A stretch of DNA of 64,000 bases from Maribacter algarum (ex Lu et al. 2025) (nom. illeg.) (lineage in GTDB: Bacteria; Bacteroidota; Bacteroidia; Flavobacteriales; Flavobacteriaceae), in contig CANMAW010000001.1 of the NCBI GenBank assembly GCA_947495915.1, forward strand, positions 558,001 through 622,000, read 5' to 3'. The translations under genes were made by a program, and so were the position numbers. Under the pieces are notes generated by a model, which made no database searches, was not told the origin of the DNA, and saw nothing but the letters and a program-made list of their open reading frames with translations. Shown piece after piece: positions 47,487 through 56,690 of the stretch. How positions within the stretch are numbered: position 1 is the stretch's first letter; each line of letters starts with the position of its first letter.

Positions 47487-49115
47487 CTATTTTAAAATAT
47501 CAGTATATTTTGAAGTATTTGCCAATAGTTCTTGGGCTGCTAAAATCGCATCATCATTTTGTAAATAATATTCAAATAATCCTTCACGGTAAAAATATCG
47601 CTTCACAATTTCATCTTCTAGCTTACTTTGAATTTCATTTCTATGTGTTTCTAAAGCCGCAGTTTTACTTTTAGCAATATCTAAAAGCAATGTTTTAAAA
47701 TCATTTTCAATGGCGTCATTAAAAATCACTTCTTCTCTATTGGTCATTGCCTCTTTTAAAACTTTTTCAGTTTTTGTTTCAAATGAAAAGTCGCTATTGG
47801 TAACATAATTCTTAAAATTTTCGAAATCGGCATTTGAAAAGTTAAACGCTTCAATGTTTTCAATAGAATTTTTATAGTAATACTGGGTAGCAAAATCAAA
47901 AACCACATGGTTGTTTAATAGGGCTGTGGTTAAAGGGTTAGCCTTTACCGCTTCTATTTCTATATCAGGTAAAACACCCCCACCATCTTGTACTTTTCTA
48001 CCGTTTCTAGTTTTAAATTCATTAAAAGTAGTGTTTTTTACAGCTTTGTTGTCTTCATCTCTATTCCAATAATCCAAAGATTGAATACATCTTCCTGAGG
48101 GTGTAAAGTATCTTGAAATAGTTACTTTTAGCTGTGTGCCGTAAGTTAATCTTAGTGGGCGTTGCACTAATCCTTTTCCAAAACTGCGTGCACCCATTAC
48201 CACAGCACGATCTAAATCTTGTAGACTACCTGAAACAATTTCACTGGCAGAAGCACTGCTTCCATTAACTAATACCACTAACGGTATTTCGGTATCTACA
48301 GCTTTATTTTTTGTTTTATAAGCTCTATTGAACTTCTTAACCTTTGATTTTGTCGTTACAATTAGTTCTCCCTTTTCAATAAATAAATTAGTGACATTAA
48401 TAGCCTCAGAAAGCAACCCTCCAGGGTTACCTCTTAAATCTAAGATTATCTTTTCTGCTCCTTGTCCTTTTAAATCAATAAGGGCCGCTTTTGTTTGTGA
48501 AGAAGCTTTAGCATTAAATTTTGCTAGTACAATAAATCCTGTTTTATCATCAACCATATGATAAAAAGGCACTGCATCAACTTCAACTCCAGCCCTAGTG
48601 ATAGTTGTAGTTTTTATTTCGCCTTGCCTTCTAAAGGTTACAGTAACACTAGTATTGTTTGCTCCTTTAAGTAATTCACTCGCATTATCATCAAAATCAG
48701 CTACATTAATATCTCCTATTTTTATAATTTCATCTCCAGCCTTTAACCCCGCTTTGTCAGCAGGGTAGCCTTTATAGGGTTCAATAATTACTAATTTATC
48801 TGAATAAGTACGAACGGTTGAGCCTATTCCTGAATATTCTCCAGCATTATTAATTTTGTACGCTTCTACATCTTGTTCATTTAAAAACTTGGTATATGGG
48901 TCTAGGTCATCTAGCATGTTTTTAATGGCTGTATCCATTAATTCTGCCGGATTCGTTTCATCAACATAATTCATGTTAAGCTCTTTGAAAAGTGTTGTGA
49001 AAATCTCGATTTGTTTAGCAATTTCAAAGAAGTCACTTTTAAAACTACTAGCAGAAACCAAAACTAAAATGGCAAATGCAGGAATTAAAACCTTTTTATT
49101 AAGTGTGTTTTTCAT
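47487..49115 (-). CDS. S41 family C-terminal processing peptidase
   Basis: 542 residues with an N-terminal hydrophobic helix (about 9-24) that is a signal peptide or anchor. A PDZ domain at about 90-165 contains GIGSTV and GYPADKAGLKAGDEI. The catalytic domain has ILDLRGNPGG, then NGSSASASEIVSG with the nucleophilic Ser at about 288, and SFGKGLVQ with the general-base Lys about 25 residues later. These serine-lysine peptidases trim the C-termini of periplasmic proteins. The ATG at 49115 overlaps the end of rnpA by 17 bp. Confidence 0.95.
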   Translation of the reverse strand: MKNTLNKKVLIPAFAILVLVSASSFKSDFFEIAKQIEIFTTLFKELNMNYVDETNPAELMDTAIKNMLDDLDPYTKFLNEQDVEAYKINNAGEYSGIGSTVRTYSDKLVIIEPYKGYPADKAGLKAGDEIIKIGDINVADFDDNASELLKGANNTSVTVTFRRQGEIKTTTITRAGVEVDAVPFYHMVDDKTGFIVLAKFNAKASSQTKAALIDLKGQGAEKIILDLRGNPGGLLSEAINVTNLFIEKGELIVTTKSKVKKFNRAYKTKNKAVDTEIPLVVLVNGSSASASEIVSGSLQDLDRAVVMGARSFGKGLVQRPLRLTYGTQLKVTISRYFTPSGRCIQSLDYWNRDEDNKAVKNTTFNEFKTRNGRKVQDGGGVLPDIEIEAVKANPLTTALLNNHVVFDFATQYYYKNSIENIEAFNFSNADFENFKNYVTNSDFSFETKTEKVLKEAMTNREEVIFNDAIENDFKTLLLDIAKSKTAALETHRNEIQSKLEDEIVKRYFYREGLFEYYLQNDDAILAAQELLANTSKYTDILK

Positions 49116-49485
49116 TGTCGATATTCTTTATGAATTTATCTAACACCTTTGTTAAATGTACATTTATGTTTTGGTAAGTAGGTTGTTCTTTTCCAAGGTA
49201 TAAAAACAGAAACGCAAAAGAACCCTCACTATTGTTAAAAACTGATGCTTTATTGAGCCTGTAACTCTCGCGTAACAAACGCTTTATCTGATTTCGTTGT
49301 ACGGCACTTTTAAAGTTTTTTTTAGGTACGGTTACTCCAGTTTGAATTTTTACACCGTTTGATACCTCCGTTCTCAGGTATATTAGTTTTATAGGAAAAC
49401 TTGTAATCGCTCTTCCTTCCTCAAAAAGTTGTGTGATTAACTTTTTATTTTTGAGTTTCTCTTTTTTGGGGAAGGTTTGTCCCAT
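49099..49485 (-). CDS. rnpA: ribonuclease P protein component
   Basis: The protein subunit of RNase P, which removes the 5' leader of tRNA precursors together with the M1-type RNA. The 128 residues show the conserved RNR-type motif RNQIKRLLRESYR at 64-76 and the preceding VPKKNFKSAVQ. The start ATG at 49485 is 3 bp after the stop of the M1 peptidase gene, and the end overlaps ctp by 17 bp. The usual bacterial neighbour rpmH is not present; the gene lies among protease genes. The RNase P RNA itself is not seen in this window. Confidence 0.94.
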   Translation of the reverse strand: MGQTFPKKEKLKNKKLITQLFEEGRAITSFPIKLIYLRTEVSNGVKIQTGVTVPKKNFKSAVQRNQIKRLLRESYRLNKASVFNNSEGSFAFLFLYLGKEQPTYQNINVHLTKVLDKFIKNIDNEKHT

Positions 49486-49488
49486 GAA

Positions 49489-51372
49489 TTAATTTTGTGG
49501 CGTTGCTTGTGGCTGCCAAGTATTGTTTGACTGATCAACATCTGCCATTAATTGGGAAGGATCTATCATGATACCTTTTACCTCTTTCAATGGTCGATTG
49601 ATTGTAAAATTATAATCTGTGTTGGTCCAAGCCCAGTCTTTTAATATGGTTCTATTTAAAGCTGGATATGGATTTTCTTTTTCACCACGCATCATCTGTA
49701 AAGGAACATAAAAAGTTTCTTGAGAACCGTCATTGTAAACAACTAATACATCTATTGGCATTGGCATAAGACCAAAGCGTTGCATGTTTATCTTCGTTTT
49801 ACCTTCTTCTGCAGTTACTTCTGTAACTCCGTAATCTATAGTATTGGTTGTTTGTGTCCAGTCTGTTAAATACCAATCTAATTCAATGCCTGATACTTTT
49901 TCTGCAGTACGTTTAATATCATTTGGCACCGGATGTTTAAATTTAAAATCTTGGTAGTACTTCTGAATTGTTTTCATTAAGTTTTCTTGACCGATAACAT
50001 AACCCAATTGTGATAGAAAAATTGCGCCTTTACTGTAAGCCGCAATGCTGTAAGGTGCGTTTTCATTATAGCGATCAGCATGAGTTGTTTGTGGTTGTTC
50101 TTTACCAGAATTCACTAAATAGTAGTATCCTTTATAAGAACGTTCAAAAGGGTTTTTTTTGTTTTGTTCGCGAATTTCGTTGCTACAAAGTGCAGAAATA
50201 AATGAAGTAAACCCTTCATCCATCCACTCATGTTTTGCTTCGTTGGTAGCAAGTACATGTTGAAACCAAGAATGTGCTAGTTCATGAATCATTGTGCCAA
50301 TTACACTACCCGGTTTATCTCCACCGGTAATTAGAGTAGACATGGCATACTCCATACCGCCATCACCTCCTTGAATAACCGAATATTGGTCATAGGGATA
50401 CTCCCCAATATTTTTATTAAAGAACAACATCGCTTTTTCAGTTAGTGGCTGAACTTTGGTCCAAGTGTCTTTATATTTTTCTTCATTTTTATATAAGAAA
50501 TGAAGGGTAGGTCCATTTTCCATTTGTAAAGTATCATGAACATATTCAGGATCTGCTGCCCACATAAAATCATGTACCATTGGAGCTTTAAAGTGCCAGG
50601 TAAGTGTTTTTCCTCTCTGTTTTTTCACTTTTGAATTCGGCACTTCATAACCATGACCAATTTCTTGTGGGTTTTGCAAATACCCTGTTCCACCTACCGT
50701 ATATCTTTTATCGATTGTTAATTTTACATCAAAATCACCCCAAACACCATGAAATTCTCTAGCGATATAAGGGTCTGCATGCCAACCTTCAAAATCGTAT
50801 TCTGCCATTTTTGGGTACCATTGACTCATTGATAGTGCGACACCATCATTATTATTGCGACCTGCACGACGAATTTGTACAGGTACCTGGCCTTTAAACT
50901 CCATATCAAAAGTTGAAGTTGTATGTGGTGGAATAGGTTTGGCTAGGTGCACAACTAAAACGGTGCCCTCTTCGTTGTACGAAAGTGCTGCTCCATCTTG
51001 AGATAAAGAAACTATATGTAGAAATCCTATTTCAGTTTCAGATAAGGTAGCTATACGGCTTTTTTTCTCTTTTGTAGTCATTCTTCCGTCAGGATCAGCT
51101 ATTGATTGTAAACGCATATCCATTTCACTACCAGGTTGAAAAGCATTGAAATACAAATGATAGTACACTCTATATAGCGTGTCGGGTGAATTATTTGAAT
51201 AAACTAACTTTTGAGTTCCAGTATATTGATAATTTTCTACATTCATATCAACCTCCATGGTATAGTCAACATGTTGTTGCCAGTAAGAAGTATTATTTTG
51301 AGCAGTAGCCCTTGCGATAAAAAGACTGAACGCAATAAGAAATAGGGGAAATTTGAATTGATTAAAGTTCAT
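49489..51372 (-). CDS. secreted M1 family zinc metallopeptidase
   Basis: 627 residues. A signal peptide ends at about residue 24 (ARATAQ). The zinc-binding HELAH at about 362-366 is followed by WMDEGF, whose Glu (about 385) is the third zinc ligand. The amino-peptidase exopeptidase motif is replaced by GGDGGMEYAMST, which matches the GxMEx form. The N-terminal part has the M1 beta domain. The product probably degrades peptides in the periplasm or outside. It starts 7 bp after the subtilase gene stops and ends 3 bp before rnpA, so the genes form an operon. Confidence 0.94.
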   Translation of the reverse strand: MNFNQFKFPLFLIAFSLFIARATAQNNTSYWQQHVDYTMEVDMNVENYQYTGTQKLVYSNNSPDTLYRVYYHLYFNAFQPGSEMDMRLQSIADPDGRMTTKEKKSRIATLSETEIGFLHIVSLSQDGAALSYNEEGTVLVVHLAKPIPPHTTSTFDMEFKGQVPVQIRRAGRNNNDGVALSMSQWYPKMAEYDFEGWHADPYIAREFHGVWGDFDVKLTIDKRYTVGGTGYLQNPQEIGHGYEVPNSKVKKQRGKTLTWHFKAPMVHDFMWAADPEYVHDTLQMENGPTLHFLYKNEEKYKDTWTKVQPLTEKAMLFFNKNIGEYPYDQYSVIQGGDGGMEYAMSTLITGGDKPGSVIGTMIHELAHSWFQHVLATNEAKHEWMDEGFTSFISALCSNEIREQNKKNPFERSYKGYYYLVNSGKEQPQTTHADRYNENAPYSIAAYSKGAIFLSQLGYVIGQENLMKTIQKYYQDFKFKHPVPNDIKRTAEKVSGIELDWYLTDWTQTTNTIDYGVTEVTAEEGKTKINMQRFGLMPMPIDVLVVYNDGSQETFYVPLQMMRGEKENPYPALNRTILKDWAWTNTDYNFTINRPLKEVKGIMIDPSQLMADVDQSNNTWQPQATPQN

Positions 51373-51379
51373 AGTTTTT

Positions 51380-53011
51380 CTATAATTGAGCTTTACCCGT
51401 ACTGACCTTTTGAGCTAGTATTAGAGCGTTATAAGCGTTGACAATTTTACCAGAGGTTGATGCTTGATCTAATGTTGTTTTATTCGCATAATCACCTCCT
51501 AAAAGCACTTTTGTTTTTAAAGGAAGGCCAGATTGCATAATGATATGCTTCACTTGTGACGCGTTTAAATTTGGGTAATAAGAAAAAATTAGCGCCGCAA
51601 CTCCTGAAACTGCTGGTGCAGCCATTGAGGTACCTCCTTGATAGTCATATTTATTGTTTGGCATGGTTGAATAAATGTCATCTCCTGGAGCAAAAACATC
51701 TACATTGATTTTACCGTAATTGGAAAAGCTTGCTACAATTTCTGAACCATAAGTTGAGGTTAAAGCACCAACGGTTAAAACATTATCAGCAATTTCTGGT
51801 CCATTATTAACAGCGTCATTTGGAAAATTAGGCTCATTAGGGTTATCTAAATTAGCACCATCATTACCGGCGGCATGTACAATTAAAACATTCTTAGAAG
51901 CCGCATATTTAATAGCTTCATAGACCCATTCAGCTTTCGGAGAAAATGATTTTCCAAAACTTGCATTAATCACCTTGGCACCGTTGTCAACAGCATACCG
52001 AATACCGAGGGCTACATCTTTATCATATTCATCACCTCGAGGTGTGCTACGAATACTCATGATGGCAACATTATTTGCAACACCATTAACCCCTTTACCA
52101 TTATTGCGTTCTGCTGCTATTATTCCGGCAACATGTGTTCCATGGCTTTCGTCTTCTTCGGCGTTTTGTGGGTTGCCGTTTCCGTAACCAAGGTCATTAA
52201 TATCATAAGGATTATCACCAACAATTTCTCTTCCATCAAAATCTACATTCAGGTGGTAGTCAAGTCTTTCAGAAATTGACTTCATGTTTTCTTGAAACCC
52301 CGCTAAAACCTCACTCATAGAATCTCCCATTTGAAACATTTGAGAAACGATTGATTTACTTTGTAACAGCGATTGATCTTCAGTTTTAATTGCTGCAACT
52401 TCTTTTTTAGTATAATTCTTTTTGCCTAAATGTTTTGAAATAGCTGCATCTGCATTTTTACCTAACTGGTAGTTTTGTTCTACATTACTTTTGTAACCCA
52501 AATACTTTTGTTTCTCTTTGTCGATATAAACTTTGGCTTTAGCCCTTAAGCTGGCATCGCTTAAATTTAACCTCAAAATTCTGGCTGCCTCTAACTGCTC
52601 ATAATATGAATTACCAGTAAAATTATAGCCATGAATATCATCAACATATCCATTGTTGTCATTGTCTTTGCCGTCTCCTGGGCGTTCCTTTTTATTGGTC
52701 CATAGTACATCATCTAAATCTTCATGTTTAAGATCAACGCCAGAATCTAGTACTGCAACTATTACTTTTTCACCTTTTTTAGACCCAATAATTTCTTTAT
52801 AAGCTTTGTTAACACTCATACCTGGTATGGTATCTGCAACTAAGTCTAAGTGATTCCAATTCTTTTTTTCGAAATCAGTTAATTCTGATATTTTTAAAGG
52901 AGAAGAATCTATGTTTTCTACAGGAGTAGAAACTAATTTAGGGGCGCCACATCCGAAAAATAGAATGGCAGATGAGATTCCTAAAATGGACTTGGATAAT
53001 AGGTGTTTCAT
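51380..53011 (-). CDS. S8 family subtilisin-like lipoprotein protease
   Basis: 543 residues. The lipobox FFGC puts a lipid on Cys21. The catalytic triad is Asp89 (VAVLDSG), His290 (ESHGTHVAG) and Ser462 (GGTSMAAP), with the oxyanion Asn383 in AAGNDG. About 160 residues between Asp and His (roughly 125-285) are an insertion rich in Lys, Gln and Leu, longer than in typical subtilases, and predicted to be helical. It is the first gene of the tight protease-rnpA run and follows the MBL gene by 96 bp. Confidence 0.94.
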   Translation of the reverse strand: MKHLLSKSILGISSAILFFGCGAPKLVSTPVENIDSSPLKISELTDFEKKNWNHLDLVADTIPGMSVNKAYKEIIGSKKGEKVIVAVLDSGVDLKHEDLDDVLWTNKKERPGDGKDNDNNGYVDDIHGYNFTGNSYYEQLEAARILRLNLSDASLRAKAKVYIDKEKQKYLGYKSNVEQNYQLGKNADAAISKHLGKKNYTKKEVAAIKTEDQSLLQSKSIVSQMFQMGDSMSEVLAGFQENMKSISERLDYHLNVDFDGREIVGDNPYDINDLGYGNGNPQNAEEDESHGTHVAGIIAAERNNGKGVNGVANNVAIMSIRSTPRGDEYDKDVALGIRYAVDNGAKVINASFGKSFSPKAEWVYEAIKYAASKNVLIVHAAGNDGANLDNPNEPNFPNDAVNNGPEIADNVLTVGALTSTYGSEIVASFSNYGKINVDVFAPGDDIYSTMPNNKYDYQGGTSMAAPAVSGVAALIFSYYPNLNASQVKHIIMQSGLPLKTKVLLGGDYANKTTLDQASTSGKIVNAYNALILAQKVSTGKAQL

Positions 53012-53107
53012 GAAATGATAATATAGTTAGTGCTTATTTTAGAATTGTATTTTCTTTATTCTTTTTACATAAATTAAACATGAAGCTAGAAATAGCAAGT
53101 AGATTTT

Positions 53108-53983
53108 TTATGCAAAAAAGTCATTAAAGGTATAAACTTCGTTTAACCGAACTCCTTTTTCAGTGGCTTGCAAGGTACAAATTTCGTTATGAGCATCATG
53201 TTCAAAAACTAAATGATAGTTTTCTTGAACTGCTTTTTCTAGAAACAAGCTTTTTTCATTCATGGTAAGTAATGGCCGAGTATCATAGCTCATAACATAA
53301 GGTACTGGAATATGGCCCACTGTTGGAATTAAATCTGCAACGAAAACAAAAGTTTTACCCTTGTATTGTAAATGAGGTAACATCATTTTTTCAGTATGCC
53401 CATCAACATAGAGAATTTCGAAACCTAACTCAGCACTTAAAATAGTGTTTTGAGTTTTATTATTTGTTTCTGAATGATTCAAAAACTTTAGCTGCCCACA
53501 CTCTTGCATTGGTAATAGGTTTTCTTTTAAAAAAGAAGCTTTTTCTCGAACATTTGGTTTTATCGCCCATTGCCAATGGTTTTCATTAGTCCAGAAAGTA
53601 GCATTTTTAAAAGCTGGTTGATAGCCAGTTTTGTCATTGTTCCATTCAATACACCCTCCACAATGATCAAAATGTAAATGCGTCATGAAAACATCAGTAA
53701 TATCATTGCGGTGAAAACCGTATTTGGCCAAAGATTTATCTAAGGAGTGATCTCCCCATTGAAAGTAGTATTTAAAAAACTTCTCTGATTGCTTATTTCC
53801 TAACCCCGTATCTATTAGAATGAGACGATTTTCATCTTCTATTAATAGGCTTCTTGCAGCCATATCAATCATATTATTAGCATCTGAAGGGTTGGTTTTA
53901 TACCAAATTGATTTTGGCACTACTCCAAACATTGCGCCTCCATCAAGCTTAAAATTTCCAGTTTCTATGGGGTATATATTCAT
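53108..53983 (-). CDS. MBL-fold metallo-hydrolase
   Basis: 291 residues. The metal-binding motif THLHFDHCGG gives His102, His104, Asp106 and His107. Further ligands are probably the His of DGHTEKM and the Asp of VADLIPT, and FEHDAHNE near the end. The N-terminal part with LIDTGLGNK is usual. The pattern is close to lactonase-like members such as AHL lactonases, but the substrate cannot be stated. No signal peptide is seen. It lies upstream of the subtilase with a 96-bp gap and may or may not share its promoter. Confidence 0.9.
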   Translation of the reverse strand: MNIYPIETGNFKLDGGAMFGVVPKSIWYKTNPSDANNMIDMAARSLLIEDENRLILIDTGLGNKQSEKFFKYYFQWGDHSLDKSLAKYGFHRNDITDVFMTHLHFDHCGGCIEWNNDKTGYQPAFKNATFWTNENHWQWAIKPNVREKASFLKENLLPMQECGQLKFLNHSETNNKTQNTILSAELGFEILYVDGHTEKMMLPHLQYKGKTFVFVADLIPTVGHIPVPYVMSYDTRPLLTMNEKSLFLEKAVQENYHLVFEHDAHNEICTLQATEKGVRLNEVYTFNDFFA

Positions 53984-54521
53984 TTTATGAAAATATGGTG
54001 GTGCAAATTAAGAAAAGAAGAAGTTTTTACTGTTTTGCTTTTAAGTTTTTTAACAGTTTAATTTAGGGCTCACTCATGCAGAAAAGAATGGGCACAAAGG
54101 TTTTTTAATTTTAAATTCTTGAATAATTTTTAATCACACTTGTCATAGATAAACTAGTAGCCTCGAATATTATTATATTTAGTCTTTTCGGTTTTGTAAA
54201 GATTTTTAAGAACTAAATTTTTATGTTCGGTTTACTTTGGTAACTGTTCAATTTTTATTAATCTTTCAGAAAACTTTTTGCCCACGTGCAATAGCGTTAA
54301 GTTTGTGTTGAAATTATGTTCAATGCTTATGATTTTAAATGAGGTTATTTGAATTGTAAGTGAAAATACAATGACCAACAAAACTGTTTAAATTGCTAAA
54401 ATTTTTAGTCATTTTAGTCAGACAAGGCTGATAGAAATTTATATCTAAAAGTGATAAAATTCTTAATTGTATGGTTAGTTTTATTTGGTTTAAAATGGTT
54501 ATTTTTCAATAAAAGTCGATT
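53984..54521. other. 538-bp AT-rich intergenic region
   Basis: No gene or RNA is seen between the divergent MBL and antiporter genes. The region must hold both promoters; I found no full -33/-7 pair. GCCCACGTGCA near 54280 has the CACGTG core of a parS site but lacks its arms. Repeated TTTTTAGTC and TTTTAGTCAG occur around 54402-54421. Confidence 0.5.
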
Positions 54522-56357
54522 ATGCTAGAATTAGCTGGAATTGTAATTTTAGGAATTATTGCCCAATGGTTTGCTTGGCGATTGAAATTGCCTGCAATTC
54601 TACCGTTAATTTTAATAGGCTTACTTGTTGGGCCAATATCAACATTGTTTACCGCTGATGGGGCTAAATTAATTGAACCTATTTGGAACGGCGAAAAGGG
54701 ATTGTTTCCGGGAGAAGGATTATATTATTTTGTGTCTTTGGCAATTAGTATTATTCTTTTTGAAGGAGGGCTCACTTTAAAACAATCTGAAATTAGAAAT
54801 GTTGGCCCTGTCATTACGAAACTAATCACCTTAGGTTCTTTGGTTACTTTTTTCGGTGCAAGCATGGCAGCCCATTATATTTTTAGTTTGAGTTGGCAAG
54901 TGTCATTTCTTTTTTCAGCCCTAATAATAGTTACGGGCCCTACTGTGATTACTCCAATTTTGAGAAATATTCCCTTAAAAAAAGATCTTTCTACGGTACT
55001 AAAATGGGAAGGAATTCTTATCGACCCTATAGGAGCTTTAGCCGCAGTATTGGTATTTGAATTTATTAGCGTAGGAGAGGGGCACGGTTATACGCAAACA
55101 GCCCTCATTGAATTTGGAAAAATTTTGCTCTTCGGCTTCACCTTTGGTTTCACTTTCGCTCACGGATTAGTATTCGCTATTAAAAGAAATTTTATTCCCC
55201 ATTATCTTCTGAATGTTGTTTCTTTATCGGTAGTTCTTTTGGTTTTTATACAGTCTGATTTTTTTGCTCATGAATCAGGTCTTCTAGCAGTTGTTGTAAT
55301 GGGCATGGTTATGGGTAACATGAATTTGCCCAATATTAAAGAACTGCTTTATTTTAAAGAATCTTTAAGTGTTCTGCTCATTTCAATTCTATTTATTCTG
55401 CTTTCTGCCAATATTAATATTGCTGATTTAGAATTGATTTATAACTGGAAAACATTAGGTCTTTTCGCGATTATAGTATTCTTAATTAGGCCTATCGGAG
55501 TTTTTTTAAGTGCCATGGGCTCTAATTTGAGTTTTAACGAAAAATTATTTATTGGATGGGTAGGCCCTAGAGGTATCGTTGCAGCAGGTATCGCATCTTT
55601 ATTTGGGTCAAAATTATTGGCGAAAGGTGAACCAGGGGCAGAGTATATTACACCATTGGTATTTATGATTGTTTTAGGCACGGTTCTTTTAAATGCTACT
55701 ACCGCAAGACTGTTTGCTAAGTTAGTTGGTGTATTCCTTAAAAATTCTGAAGGTATTCTTATTGTAGGAGCATCGAAAGTATCACGTTTAATTGGTGAGT
55801 ATTTATACAAAAATAATCGGCACGTTGTACTCATTGATAATAATAGAACTAACATTGATAAAGCTAAAAAATTGGGCTTAGAGGCTATTAATGCAAATAT
55901 TTATGCAGACAATTTAGCCGATAATATCGAGCTGAGTGATATTGGTTATTTGATGGCGCTTACAGGTAATGTTGATATCAATAGTTATGCAATAAGTAAA
56001 TTTCAAAAGCAATTTGGAGAAAACGGGGCTTTTAGATTAGTGAGTGCAGAAGAAATGAACAATCCTGAAAATAATCCGAAAGAAGGACTTTTTTCACATA
56101 CCGATGATTTTGTAAAATTGATGGAAACCTCACGAAATTATCCCAATATTCATGAGATTGAATTAAACGATTTAGAACATTACGAAGGTTTAATTGAAAT
56201 AACAAAAGCTGACCCAGACATTATTCCATTATTTTTAAAAGACTTAGAAGGAGACATTAAAATAATAAGCTCTTTCAGTAAGGACTTTACCGATATTATT
56301 GCGGGATATCAACTAGCGTATTTAGGAAAACCTTTCGAATCTGATATTACCAAATAA
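54522..56357 (+). CDS. cation/proton antiporter with TrkA-N type domain
   Basis: 611 residues. About 12 to 13 hydrophobic segments cover residues 1-400. The antiporter core shows TGPTVITPILR at about 137-147 and the ion-binding-type motif with Asp168-Pro169 (ILIDPIGALA), as in the CPA1/NhaP group. The C-terminal cytosolic part begins at about 413 with ILIVGASKVSRLIG, a Rossmann dinucleotide-binding fold of the RCK/TrkA-N type, which may sense NAD(H) or another ligand. The exchanged ion is Na+ or K+ for H+, not distinguishable here. The gene is convergent with the small gene at 56361, 3 bp away. Confidence 0.9.
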   Translation: MLELAGIVILGIIAQWFAWRLKLPAILPLILIGLLVGPISTLFTADGAKLIEPIWNGEKGLFPGEGLYYFVSLAISIILFEGGLTLKQSEIRNVGPVITKLITLGSLVTFFGASMAAHYIFSLSWQVSFLFSALIIVTGPTVITPILRNIPLKKDLSTVLKWEGILIDPIGALAAVLVFEFISVGEGHGYTQTALIEFGKILLFGFTFGFTFAHGLVFAIKRNFIPHYLLNVVSLSVVLLVFIQSDFFAHESGLLAVVVMGMVMGNMNLPNIKELLYFKESLSVLLISILFILLSANINIADLELIYNWKTLGLFAIIVFLIRPIGVFLSAMGSNLSFNEKLFIGWVGPRGIVAAGIASLFGSKLLAKGEPGAEYITPLVFMIVLGTVLLNATTARLFAKLVGVFLKNSEGILIVGASKVSRLIGEYLYKNNRHVVLIDNNRTNIDKAKKLGLEAINANIYADNLADNIELSDIGYLMALTGNVDINSYAISKFQKQFGENGAFRLVSAEEMNNPENNPKEGLFSHTDDFVKLMETSRNYPNIHEIELNDLEHYEGLIEITKADPDIIPLFLKDLEGDIKIISSFSKDFTDIIAGYQLAYLGKPFESDITK

Positions 56358-56360
56358 ACA

Positions 56361-56588
56361 CTATAAAACTGCAGTTTTCCAAACGGTGACTGAAATATCT
56401 TTTTCTAATATTTCATAGGCACCACCTGCAACCAATCGATAAAAATGCATTGTTGACTCCCTTTTTATTTTATCGGCTAGTAGAATTTGATCGATTTCAC
56501 CGCTTTCTTGTTTCCAAATAAAAATACTGTTTTGCTCTATTTGAATGATTTTGTGTTTGGCGGTAAATTGAGCAATATAGGTCGTCAT
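56361..56588 (-). CDS. small protein of unknown function
   Basis: 75 residues, soluble, no signal peptide, acidic to neutral with aromatic residues spread along it. I recognise no family. Its start is an ATG at 56588 and its end lies 3 bp after the antiporter stop, convergent. A perfect AAAACTGCAGTTTT palindrome covers its last codons. Coding status rests on an open frame in a gene-sized gap and similar base use to neighbours, so it is less certain than the rest. Confidence 0.55.
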   Translation of the reverse strand: MTTYIAQFTAKHKIIQIEQNSIFIWKQESGEIDQILLADKIKRESTMHFYRLVAGGAYEILEKDISVTVWKTAVL

Positions 56589-56690
56589 GGGGGATGCGAG
56601 ATTTTATTGTTATCATTTATTTTAACTAATTAATTGGACACACTACCACTAAGTTTAATGGTGTGCTGTAATTAGATGGTATAATTGAGT

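Noticed and set aside
54276-54290. CCCACGTGCA as a third parS site
   Set aside because: Only the CACGTG core matches; the GTTC/GAAC arms are absent.
56365-56378. AAAACTGCAGTTTT palindrome as a terminator for the antiporter gene
   Set aside because: It has no loop and no T run beyond its own arm, so it cannot form a standard terminator hairpin.
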